This document shows, piece by piece, positions 22,250-32,529 of a stretch of 64,000 nt of DNA; the first letter of the stretch is position 1; every line of letters begins with the position of its first letter. The position numbers were made by a program, and so were the translations under genes. The stretch is from Seiridium cupressi (Eukaryota > Ascomycota > Sordariomycetes > Amphisphaeriales > Sporocadaceae), in the NCBI GenBank assembly GCA_036674765.1, contig JARVKI010000124.1, forward strand, positions 1 through 64,000. The letters run 5' to 3'. The notes below the pieces were generated by a model. The model saw only the letters and a list, made by a program, of their open reading frames with translations. It was not told the origin of the DNA and did not search any database.

Positions 22250-24111
22250 ATGGGTGACTTAGGACGGTCAGCATCTAAGCCAAAGAAGTTCAACACCGAG
22301 CTCACTGACTACTCCGTAACTCACCCCGATAAGACCGGGCCCTATGCCGACAATCTTGAGGTCGATGCGTTGATCGTGGGTGCCGGTTTCGGTAAGTCAG
22401 CATGAGTATCAAGCCTTGTACACAATCTGACTAGATAGCCGGCATCTTCATGCTCAAGACCCTTCGCGATCGCGGCCTTAAAACGGTCATTTTCGAGGCT
22501 GGTAACGACACAGGTGGCACCTGGAGATGGAACTGCTACCCGGGCGCAGGTGTCGACTCCGAAGTCCCGGAGTACGAGTTCTATTGGCCGGAGGTATACA
22601 ACACCTGGAACTGGCCCAACAACTATCCCGACTACAAGAATCTTCGCGATTACTTTGATCACGTCGACAAGATAATTGGTGTCAAAAAGGACTGTGCTTT
22701 CAACACCGTTGTGGTTGAGGCCCAGTTCGATACGAACGCGGGAAAGTGGAATATCAAAACCGCAGATGGTCGAACGACCAAGGCCAAATACCTTGTTCTC
22801 GGAACTGGCTTCGTTAGTCTTTGCATCCTTGAGTTGACCGAGTTTCTACTGATGAAGTCTGCAGGCCGCCAAGCGCTATATCCCCCCATGGGCTGGTATG
22901 GACAAGTTCAAAGGCGTCATTCATCACTCATCGTTCTGGCCCGAAGAAGAGGTGGATGTGAAAGACAAGCGCTGTGCCATTATCGGCACTGGCGCATCGG
23001 GTGTGCAAATCACTCAGGCCTGGGGCCCCAAGGCCGGGGAGCTCAAGGTCTTCCAGCGTACCCCCAATCTTGCCGTGCCCATGCGCAAGCGCGATCTCAC
23101 CATCGAGGAGCAGGAGCGCATCAAACCCTACTACCCAGAGCTGTACCGCTACCGTGAGACCAGCTTTGCCGGCTTCATGTATGACTGGTGCGAGCGCAAC
23201 ACCTTCGATGACACCCCGGAGGAGCGCGAGGCCTTCTACGAGAGCGTCTGGAAGGACGGTGGCTTCCGCTACTGGGTTGCCTTGTACAAGGATAATTTGT
23301 TCAACGCCGAGGCCAACAAGGAGTCGTACAAGTTTTGGGCCAAGAAAACCCGTGCTCGTATTGGCGACCCCGCGCTTAGAGAGCTGCTTGCTCCAAATAA
23401 GATGCCGCACTACTTCGGTATCAAGCGGCCCTGCCTAGAGAAAACGTATTACGAGCAGTTCAATCGGGAGTCGGTGCACCTGGTCGACATCAAGAACAAC
23501 CCGATCAAAGAGTTCACCGAGACCGGTATCACTCTCGAGGACGGAACTCACCATGAGCTTGACGTCGTCGCCGTCGCAACTGGATTTGTAAGTCGCGCTC
23601 GATACACCAATACAACGGCAGGCAGAAAGACTAACACTCGCAGGATGTTGTCACCGGCGTCATGACTCAGCTCGGATTGAAGAGCATCGACGGCGCCGAG
23701 CTCGAGAAGCAATGGATCCCCGGAGCCAAGACTTATCTCGGTACCACTGTTAGCGGCTACCCCAACATGTTCCACATCTATGGCCCGCACGGCCCGACAC
23801 TGCTGAGCAATGGTCCTACCTCGGTCGCGGTGCAGGGCCGATGGATCGCCGATGCCATTGCCAAGATGGAGGCCAATGGCATCAAGTACATCAACCCCAA
23901 GGTCGAGGCCGCCGACAAATGGAAGAAGCACGTTGTCGAGCTAAACGACAGGACTCTCTTCCCTACGACGAGGTCGACGTACATGGGTGGTAGCATCCCC
24001 GGGAAGGTGTATGAGCCAGTGTGCTACTCTGGTGGGATCCCCGCATATGCCATCGAGATTCGAGAGGCTCTGGATAAGTTGGAAGAAGGATTTGAAGTAG
24101 TCAAGGCCTGA
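22250..24111 (+). CDS. Type I Baeyer-Villiger monooxygenase
   Basis: FAD- and NADPH-dependent monooxygenase of 568 residues in four exons (22250-22391, 22439-22812, 22865-23587, 23644-24111), whose introns of 47, 52 and 56 bases have GTAAGT- or GTTAGT-type donors. The FAD-binding VGAGFAG follows residue 40, with the second half of the Rossmann motif in VIFEAGNDTGGTW. The class fingerprint F-x-G-x3-H-x3-W-P is exact in FKGVIHHSSFWP, followed by the NADPH motif GTGASG and the late VAVATGF motif. Such enzymes insert oxygen next to a carbonyl, turning ketones into esters or lactones. The ATG at 22250 lies after a stop-containing leader and gives the usual N-terminal extension (LTDYSVTHPDKTGPYADN). 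Divergence from the esterase and nearness to an AlcR-like regulator suggest a ketone-use module. Substrate is unknown. Confidence 0.93.
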
Positions 24112-24340
24112 TTGAGGTTGCAAGGTTCCATATATATGTTTCTCTTTCTCTATAGCTGTTGAAATATCAGGCTCATTGTGTTATTTTTCTCTTCATTTCT
24201 GGTATGAATGTGGTTTTTAGGATTGAACAAGAGCACAATTAAAATTCCGAAGCGATATTCCAGTTACAGTTCATTATGTATTGTTACACTTGATCCACGT
24301 GCGACGGCTGACTAATTCGCTATTCTGATTACACGCATCT

Positions 24341-26001
24341 CTATATGCGTGGTAGCCGAGCGGTATCTGACATATCATCCGCATTGAGGCGATCGACCTC
24401 AAGCGCCTCCAAAGGCTCCCACATATAGTCTCCTGGCAAATCCCCTGTCACGAAATATGTTAGCTCATTCACTACTCATGATACTGCAGCCCCATTGACT
24501 GGCTTCTTGATTGTTTCTCGGCCACTTACAATAACGGACCTTCAGCCCGGCGCCGTGTGCAGTCGAAACCTGTTGTGAAACTTTGTCTTTCTGGTCCTGG
24601 GTGAAACTGCTGGCACTACCCGGGTTGCCAATAGCGGATTCGAAACTAGCGGAAGCGTAGTTGGAGTTGGTACTGTCATATTTGCTGTCCCAAGCATCGA
24701 GCTTGGCATCGTAGAAGACGTCCCTCTTGGGCACGCCATCGCCGGTGCTGATGCGGTCAAACGGAGCGTCACCGCTACACGACACAGTCACCTGCTTCTC
24801 CACGAAGCGGCTGCCATCATAGTAGCTGAGGTAGCCGCCATCACGTAAGGGCTGCAGAGCTGTTACTACGTAATCCAGTGTTTTGGTATCCGAGCTCTTG
24901 AAGTCGATGAGTAGATCAAGGCTCTGGTCCGGCGCCGCAGCAAAAACACCCTTGCTTCCTGGAGAACCTCCGTTGTTGTGGTCCAGAATCGCGCGCAGCG
25001 GCCCGATATACTGCGACTTCAGTGTCCTCCCAGCCTTTGGCGCATCGTGGCCAATGATGGCATCGCCCCCGGAGGCGTAGACGTCCGCTTCAATGCCAAC
25101 ACATCCAGCGCTTAACGCCAAGAACAGCGGCACAGCTTGGTCGTAGTCATTATGGCTGTGACAAGCCGCGGGGTGAACTTTGTTCAGTGAATCGAGAGGC
25201 CACGGATCCAGGGGTGCACCGTTGTCCGTGTTCACTGTTTGGGCAACGAGAGCTTCCTTGGTGTAAAGTTTGTTGAGTGCGTCTTGTGTAGGAGGCACCT
25301 GCTCGCCCAGGGCATGATACGAGACAGCCTCGTTGCCGACCTGCCAGGTGCCGCCTTCGGTGTCCGTGTTCTCCTTTCCAGAGCATTTGCCACCGTCTGC
25401 GCTCAATGCATTCAGATATTTCTTGCAGCTATCGGCTGACGAATTCAAGAACTGTCAGCACTGGTACGATGCGCCGACACCGAGTCAGAACACGCTGCGT
25501 CACCTACCCTCGACTTTGTGATCATCGCTCTGCTTGTTGTGAACCTCGACTAGAAAGAGTTATGAGCATTTCAAATTACGATACGGGAAAGCGCAAAGGG
25601 CAACCTACAGTAAACGAATCCAATTACACCGTACGTTTCTGGGTTCTTCCCTCCGCTCTGAAAGACCTCAGTCGCCATGGAAAGGTAACCATTAGACGCA
25701 ACAGTCTGCCCATCAGCTGCATCGCAAAAGGTCTGGACGGCGGACCCGAAGCCGACACGCTCTTCGCCTCCGCCAGCAATGAAAACGTTCTCACGGGGCA
25801 TCCACGTTGAACCGCAGCTAGAGATACCATCCGTGGTTCGCAGTTCGAGTAATGGCGTACATGTTGCGACACTGATGTACTGCTTCACATGTTCCACTCA
25901 GCTACCCGCATAGACTGGTGACGAAGAGGTGAGGACATGGGAATAGTAGGTATACATACGGAAATGGTAGCGACAGTGGCCGCCAGCGTAGTTCGCCTCA
26001 T
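24341..26001 (-). CDS. Secreted Aim6-like PLC-fold phosphodiesterase
   Basis: Predicted 454-residue protein in five exons (26001-25960, 25879-25609, 25549-25508, 25435-24530, 24444-24341), with introns of 80, 59, 72 and 85 bases that keep phase throughout. Exon 1 is 14 codons (MRRTTLAATVATIS) and gives a short secretion signal. The second part carries an extracellular-looking domain with Cys residues, and the third is the Aim6 / PLC-like phosphodiesterase fold with its signature ACHSHNDYDQAVPLFLALSAG, GIEADVY and LLIDFKSSD. Aim6-type proteins are related to glycerophosphodiester phosphodiesterases, and their substrate is unsettled. The N-terminal extension distinguishes it from the basic Aim6 form. 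The gene is convergent with the Baeyer-Villiger monooxygenase, 229 bases apart, so it is probably not in the same regulon. The first exon is the least certain part. Confidence 0.8.
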
Positions 26002-26989
26002 CGCGTCGGAGGACGACCGTGGGTCAAATGAAAATCCCCCGAAATCCAAGCTGGGTTATTCAGTACAATCCACGCACTAGATCAAATCGTCAAGTTACGT
26101 TGGCGTGTCGCTGCGCAGGGCCTCCTCTTCGGGATAACTGATCAAAAACCGTGTCATGTACGCATTGCTGCTCCCTACTCGAGAGAAAAGAAGATTGCAT
26201 TGTGCTGATATAAATTCAGCCCAAGAGAGGAACTGCCCGCCAAATCACTGGCTACACAGCCTTGCACGTTGCTATGTTGTGGCACCACTCCATTATAGGC
26301 AAATGTGACTGCGCTTGCTCAGACGACATTCCTAGCTCGGCTTGGATGGGGTCTGATTAATGCGACCGAGGGTGGAGGCGTCGCGGCTGATCTACAATTA
26401 CCTTGCCGTCTTGGCACGGAGATGGCAGCTAATGATGAATGGGTGCGCTAAATATAGTCAGGGGACCAGGGATCGACCCCTGGCTAGAACAGTGATCACA
26501 ATCGCAGCGTGATCAAAACACAGAGACACTCTGCTCTTGTGCTGGTTCCCTGCACTCACAAGACAATGCACATTCTGCGAATGTCCTTACATCGGAATCT
26601 GGAATCGCCCCATTTGACCGCACGAGATCCCTCATGATTTGGTGAGAACCTGAAGACTTGTTGTGGCCGTCGTTTTCAATAGTCTGCGAAGGATCAAACT
26701 GATCTCAAAATAACAATCGCAGGGCGGACAGGGAATCCTGCGGTAGCGCCAATGTCACATAGTGCAGATGATGAACGGACCGTGCTTTCTCCACTGTCAG
26801 CGATGCTATAAATCCTCTGAAAACTACCCCACAATTACAATCGCGAGATTCGACACTGTGACCAAACTCAAGCTTATATTCTATGTATGTAGCAATGATG
26901 ATCTCGGGGCTATGCCTGCCCCCAATCTGACGTATCCACCGACTAATCGCAACCCCATTCAAGAGCACTTGGGGACAAAACTGTTTGCT
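26002..26989. other. Gene-free stretch
   Basis: No supported gene. This is the upstream region of the Aim6-like gene. A short hairpin (CCAGGG / CCCTGG with a six-base loop) occurs near 26467-26484. It lacks the TTC loop of a tRNA T-arm, and no tRNA can be built around it. Confidence 0.5.
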
Positions 26990-28255
26990 TCAAACAGATG
27001 GATGGAGGTAGTTTACTTGGGGGCCGGAATACTGCGCAGCACGAATATATTCCATCTTATCCCCGTCCGCTATGGCCTGCTTACGCCAAGCCTCGAAATC
27101 CGCATTGAGCGTTTGCATAACGCTGACGTCGCTCGCGTCCAACGGCTCGATATTCCTGGAAATCTGTGAGATCTGCGCGAGCGCCACAGCTAATGTCATG
27201 CCTTGGTCACTCTCGACAGCTTCTCAATGATATCTATCGCAAGGCGTGGTTCAGCGGTGACCGGGCGACCCAACGAGATTCCATCGACGATATCGAGCGC
27301 CTTGACCATGCTCCGACAGATCTGAGGCCACCGACGATATAGGTTCTCAGCATGTTGTCCTTTCCGAGCGATTTGATGCTTGTCTCGGCCCTCCCCAAGA
27401 AGTAGGGTTCCCGTCTTCAGGTCGACTCTTTCTTCTATTCGTAACCCAGATTCTCATACGTCCCTCCACTCAACTCGACGTAATCGAAACCGAAATCATC
27501 CAAAGCCTTGCGGAGCTCCTTGGCATCGTCCGGCGTCACGCCGCTGCCTTGGGATAGGAGATATCCGTTGGCTGCGTGAAGTTCGATGCCGTCGAAGCCA
27601 GCCTTGTGCAAGTATTCAGCAGCATGGGCAAAACCCCTTGATGACATGGGCAATCTCTTCCTCGGTGGCAGCATGAGGTTTTCCGAAGGTCATTCCAAGT
27701 TTAGGCTCTGCACTCACGTCAGCCATAATGTTTCTTCCAAGTGAGTAGCACAAACTTACCAAGCTGGAAATCTTGATGCGGATAGAGCAGCCTTGTTGAC
27801 ACGAGCCTGCACTTGACGACCAGGATGCGTAACCTGCCCGATCATCATGCTCATACCTGCTTTAGCTGCGGCGGCAACTTCCTTGAACTTCTCAAACCGC
27901 TCTCCTTCGAAAGCGCGCTCGGGCGTGATGACCATATCAGCAGTGCCATCAAGAGCGTAGAACTCGATGTCGATGTTTCCGGTAATGATGACACCCCGGC
28001 TGTTCTTACCTTCGCCCCAGCTAGACTATATTTGATTTCATTCGTTTGAGTCAAGGATGCAGACTTGCTGTTTATAAAGATTGACACGCTCATTAGTAGG
28101 AATGCCTCGTTCGGAAGCAGTACCGGGACTTCAGGTTGCGAGGACTTGCACCATGGGACTTTTGAGCAGGCGGTTCTTCGAAGTTCGTCCAGAATGATGA
28201 AAATGAAGAGGCCGTGCTAATGTCTCCCGGCCGACGTTCTGAGACTGACATCTGG
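26990..28255 (-). pseudogene. Old Yellow Enzyme (NADH:flavin oxidoreductase), decayed
   Basis: Pieces of one fungal OYE can be read in order from right to left: SGRTSKNRLLKSPM, then SERGIPTNERVNLYK, then GVIITGNIDIEFYALDG, then MVITPERAFEGERFEKFKEV and IGQVTHPGRQVQARVN, then [17 protein letters not shown], then [17 protein letters not shown], then [25 protein letters not shown], then GGLRSVGA and ALDIVDGISLGRPVTAEPRL, and finally a C-terminal segment to 26990. The His-Pro-Gly and GFDGIELH motifs contact FMN and substrate in the family. Lesions are a TGA near 28142 (probably once Trp), a one-base gain in the G run near 27636, a loss of some 60 codons after GYLLSQ, two stops near 27400-27440 and a frame change near 27305. 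At least one true intron (about 27750-27700) remains. The gene cannot be functional. Confidence 0.85.
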
Positions 28256-29169
28256 TGCTATCCTAAATTGTTGAATATTTTTAACTCTGTTTTATACAAT
28301 TTCTTTCCAGTGGTAGGCTGTCCATCTCATCGGGCCTCCTTTACAATCCTCTAATCCTCCATGATTATACTCCGTCCTTTTGCGCCACCACGTGTGAAAG
28401 ACTCCCATATCACCTAAAGTATATTGGGACATCACAAATCCTCTCGACGTGCTTACTGCATCTTGCTACTGGCTAGCTCCGTTGCGGCGGAAGGCATCTC
28501 GGGATCGATTCGATTGGGTGGGGCGGTTGGATATTTCCTCCGACTCGGACACTTTAGTGCAACCAATAACCTACAATAGCACTCGTCAGACCCGTATAAT
28601 CCGCTAGATACACGCGAGTTTCAATACACTTCAGGTCACGACACGTTCTCAATCATTGAAACCGGACAGAGGATGATGCAGGGATGACTACCCGGAAACA
28701 TCTGAGATGAAAGATACCATCGATTACATGACAGATTTTCAAATTCGAGCCCGCGAGGAGGAGGACCCTGATTTACTACTATTTTAACATGATGTAGAAA
28801 TGCATTTTCTCAGTGCGTACAACCGACCGAAGAAAACCATTACGACCACGGAACGTAGTTGCATAGTTTTCGAATCCGTGCGGACAGACTCGTGTATATC
28901 AGGCTGTTCTTTACTCAGTAGAACTGAAAAGTTGCCTCGGTGTATACATATAGGCATAACATCCCTGCCTGACAAGTTGACCCCCAACAACGAAGATACT
29001 ACCCCCAGCAGGATAAGACGCGGTTGACCTCGAACATATTATAGGTACCACATCAGAGTATCCTAGACCCCTCAATTCAGACTATTACCCCTGTGGCCTT
29101 GCTCTGTCCTCCCTAAAGAGCCAGCTGCCTTAGTGGTTATGCTATCACATTGACCAAAGATATAGCTCA
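28256..29169. other. Gene-free stretch
   Basis: About 900 bases between the broken OYE gene and the P-loop ATPase gene hold only short frames. I see no feature to report. Confidence 0.5.
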
Positions 29170-31218
29170 TCACTTAGTCTTATCAAAAACGTCCAAGAAA
29201 GTTTCTCTAGCGCCTGACTTTGTGAATATACCAGGCGATAGCATGTGTTCCTGTCCGAAATCTGAGTAGAGATCCATCTTTTGTTTCTTGCTGAGAGTAG
29301 TCGATGGCTTCGAAAATTTTCTTTCGGCATTGCGGGCGACGAAGGCCTTGGCGGCCTTAGAGAACTGTTTTGTCGATGATATAGTCTTGGGAATACACTT
29401 ATCAGTGCTTGAATTTGTGGCAACGGCCGTATCATCATCGCTCTGACGCTGAGCCTTGACAACAGCTTGCTTCTCGATTTTCTTCCCGGGCTCTTTCGAC
29501 GACACCATCGTAGCGACATGCATCGGGACGACGCCGGAGGCAAATCTCGTAGCAGGATTTCGCTTCAGTGCATCAGTCGCCATGATGCTCCTGCCCCCGT
29601 CTATGGTGATGCGCTTGCGAATCTTGACTTTCGCATAGCTGTTTCCAAGAGCTTTGAGTTGTCTGCGCCCTCGACTAGTTACTTCGACCTCTATTCGAGC
29701 AGTTGGACAAAACAACAAAGCCTCTCCTGTGCGGAGTGCTATGATCTGTTCGAAGATTGCGTTGTGGTGATCAGAGTTCTGCTTATTGGCGGCTGCGAGA
29801 TGCTGCTTGAGTGTGTTGTACCAAGCCGGGGAGAGAAATCGATGTACAAAAGTCACATTGGCTAGGTCGATCAGTTCTGGAGACAGCGTTGGCTCTTGAG
29901 TCGCGATCAAGACGCGAGTGCCGGTATGTCGTTGTTGTCGAATGATTGAGGTGATTTCGCCCGTGAGAACTCGGGCGGAGCCAGTTTGAAGCAGAAACTG
30001 CGAAATTAGGTTAGTTATTGCCAGGTAGCCTGCACAGTCAACGCTACTCACCTTGTGCGCCTCATCCATGGCAACAACTCTGCCACACTTCTCACGCCCC
30101 TCCAAGAAGATGGAAAGGCAAATAGAGAACAAGACGCAGGCATCATCCGAGTTGATGAAAGGGTCGCTCAAGTCAACGATAGTCAATGTTCCAGGCTCAA
30201 AGGTCCACACATTCTCCTCGGCGGCTGCCGGCTTCGTCGTCATTGTGGTCAAGGACGGCTCGAGGAAGCTTTCCAACATCTGAAGGCGCATGTTCAGTGG
30301 TATATTTTGACCACCTACCCAAGCAGTGTCTGCAATTCGTTGACGGAACGCTGTGTATGTGAAGGGATTGCCCGTCATAGCCATCTCCCGAATAATTTTC
30401 ATCACGACCTCCATGTATAAAGGACTGTCCTTGGCGGCGGGATCCACAGCCATCAGCTTGAGAATTCTCGAGATGTCCAGCTGCTTGTCGTTCAGATAGA
30501 GGGGAACTACCTTTGGTTGTGTCGATTTGTCACTCAGGCCTGGAAGGTTAGAGTACAGACGCTTCATCGCCCAGACGTTGGAAGGTGACACCATCAGCGT
30601 CACCGGAATGCCCGAGGAACAAAGGTAAGCAGCTTCGCACAACTGGTTTGTGCTGCTGCTGGTAAAATTATCGTAATGCATGACCATACCAGCTAGAGGG
30701 TGTGTAAGCTTTCCAGCGACGTTATTCTTGAGCAGGCAAGACTCCAATAGGCAGGACAGTGTGTGGCTCTTGCCTGCACCTTGAGAGCCGCAGATGAATG
30801 CCGACCAGGGCACGTTGATGTTGGCTAGAAGTAGTCGATTCCCAGGATCGGCGTGAGTATCTTTGGCAACTTCTCGGATTCCAACCAGGCCATACTGGGG
30901 TGCGAGATCTGTGCTCGATGACTCAAGAGGCGAAGTGGTCTCAAGGAACCTGTGGACAGCGGGGCTGAAAATCGGCGCATTAATGAACGCGTCAATTTCT
31001 TGCTTGTCTTCGGTGTCTTCGGCGTCGCTATCGTACGGAATATCGTTCTCGACATAATCCAAGAGCTGTTGAAATTCCGAGTCTCTTGCCGAGTACATGG
31101 TACTGCCAGAATCAGATGTTGATGATAGTGGCTCACTGTCAGAGCCAGAAGACGACGGACGTCGACGCGTGTCCCTTCCGAGTGAGGCCTGGCCGCGCAT
31201 ATTTTCAAGGCTAACCAT
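29170..31218 (-). CDS. HerA/FtsK-like P-loop ATPase
   Basis: Predicted P-loop NTPase of roughly 660 residues, with a possible N-terminal extension to an ATG at 31407. Walker A is GSQGAGKSHT in the first third, Walker B is VVAMDEAHK, and the following RQQRHTGTRVLIATQEPTLS carries the sensor/arginine region. This order resembles fungal HerA/FtsK-like ATPases whose function is unknown. I infer a 54-base intron at 30051-29998 (GTGAGT, CTAACCTAA, CAG) placed exactly after DEAHK. It has no stop and is divisible by three, so the frame reads through it. Removing 18 residues restores the usual spacing from DEAHK to FLLQTG. The C-terminus (from about 29640) is basic, low complexity and probably nuclear. 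I prefer the ATG at 31218 because the preceding 63 codons are Arg/Pro rich and unlike the family. It has no clear link to the gene cluster. Confidence 0.72.
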   Translation of the reverse strand: MVSLENMRGQASLGRDTRRRPSSSGSDSEPLSSTSDSGSTMYSARDSEFQQLLDYVENDIPYDSDAEDTEDKQEIDAFINAPIFSPAVHRFLETTSPLESSSTDLAPQYGLVGIREVAKDTHADPGNRLLLANINVPWSAFICGSQGAGKSHTLSCLLESCLLKNNVAGKLTHPLAGMVMHYDNFTSSSTNQLCEAAYLCSSGIPVTLMVSPSNVWAMKRLYSNLPGLSDKSTQPKVVPLYLNDKQLDISRILKLMAVDPAAKDSPLYMEVVMKIIREMAMTGNPFTYTAFRQRIADTAWVGGQNIPLNMRLQMLESFLEPSLTTMTTKPAAAEENVWTFEPGTLTIVDLSDPFINSDDACVLFSICLSIFLEGREKCGRVVAMDEAHKVSSVDCAGYLAITNLISQFLLQTGSARVLTGEITSIIRQQRHTGTRVLIATQEPTLSPELIDLANVTFVHRFLSPAWYNTLKQHLAAANKQNSDHHNAIFEQIIALRTGEALLFCPTARIEVEVTSRGRRQLKALGNSYAKVKIRKRITIDGGRSIMATDALKRNPATRFASGVVPMHVATMVSSKEPGKKIEKQAVVKAQRQSDDDTAVATNSSTDKCIPKTISSTKQFSKAAKAFVARNAERKFSKPSTTLSKKQKMDLYSDFGQEHMLSPGIFTKSGARETFLDVFDKTK

Positions 31219-31407
31219 GAATTTAATGAGTTGTTGCTGAAATGGTCCACACACCGTGAGCACCGTTTGTTGAAAATTCAATTCAGGTGCGGGAGGGTGA
31301 TAATGGATGCCCTGGGCTCTCCGTCTAGATACACCTAGGCAACTGGGCAACCTGGACTTAGGCTTCCGCCGACTTGCAGCTGGCAGATCTGTTGAGCCAA
31401 AAGACAA

Positions 31408-32529
31408 GAAGTTTCATGATTTCTTTGCCCATTACGTCACATCATCAATCATGTCAAAATTTGATGAGCACCTTGCGGCACACAACGCGTTGCCTGTATA
31501 AACACCCAGCAAAGGCAGCACACGAATCGCCAAAAAAATGAGCGACGTAGAACAAAACTCGTAATTTGTTGATCTGCACTCCTGAAACTCTTGGAAATAT
31601 GTGTTTTGGACAGAGCCACCAATCAGTAATACAAGCGTACGTACGCTTAGTAGCACATGGAAACCACCTGCGGACGTCGTAAACAATGTCAAAAGGAAAA
31701 TAAAGCACCCTCTCCAGTATGTAATGAGACTGGTGCAATTACCGTTTAATCTCTTCCGTACCGAGCCATCATTTGCCCCAAGGCATCGCATTGTTGCGGC
31801 ATCCATACCCACAAGGTCTACACTAAAGGCACATTAAATCCTAACAGAGGATGGTTCACAACATTGCCAATCAAACGTTCTGATTAATTGGCTCTCGCTT
31901 CTTTCATTTTCTCGTCTCGATTTCAAGTCATAAGCCTTACCATTACCTCACTGTACGCCCACCCCGTGACATATAGAGTTTATCCGCGTATGAGTGGTCC
32001 CACACAGAGCTGCTGCAACAGCACATATAGTGGAAACCTTGATTACCAAACTTTCTCCGAACTTGTATCAAAAACCTTTTCCGGTAGCAGCAGAATTGTT
32101 GCACCTATTCGACGGGCTTGTAGGAATGTCCTTCTTGAATTCTCAGCTAGCATTAATTAGAGTGCGTCAAGTCGTTTGCGGGCGACATTGCGGCATGTAC
32201 AGAGCCATATGGACTGCACAATGTTTATTAAACATGTTAGAGTTGGAACAAATGTTCCATATTCACAAATGAGGTCAAAATCTGAATATTTTATAAATGA
32301 ATGAAGATATAAATTCCAAGTATCAAGAAAGCATACACTGAAGACATTGAATAAATCTAAAAAAACACAACGACGTTGGTATATTGCCAAATGGAGAGGA
32401 AAATTTCGCTATGAACACCATCCAACTCCAGAATGCTTGGTTGACCCAGCAACAACAGCCCATCACGTAAAGAAACCACATGAACAAAAGAGGTATCACA
32501 AATATAATAAATATCACATGTCTTCCGCA
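31408..32529. other. Gene-free spacer, A/T-rich toward the synthase 3' end
   Basis: No gene supported. The right part (about 32200-32530) is A/T rich and contains the 3' flank of the PKS-NRPS, with AATAAA-like motifs on the minus strand. It could also mark the cluster border. Confidence 0.45.

Noticed and set aside
24340..24372. Sequence like a tRNA A box (GTAGCCGAGCGGTATC)
   Set aside because: It lies in the last codons of the Aim6-like gene on the other strand, no T-arm with GGTTCGA follows at the right distance, and no cloverleaf can be formed.
26467..26484. Hairpin CCAGGG/CCCTGG with GATCGA core, T-arm-like
   Set aside because: The loop lacks the TTC of a T-arm and there are no matching acceptor or anticodon stems.
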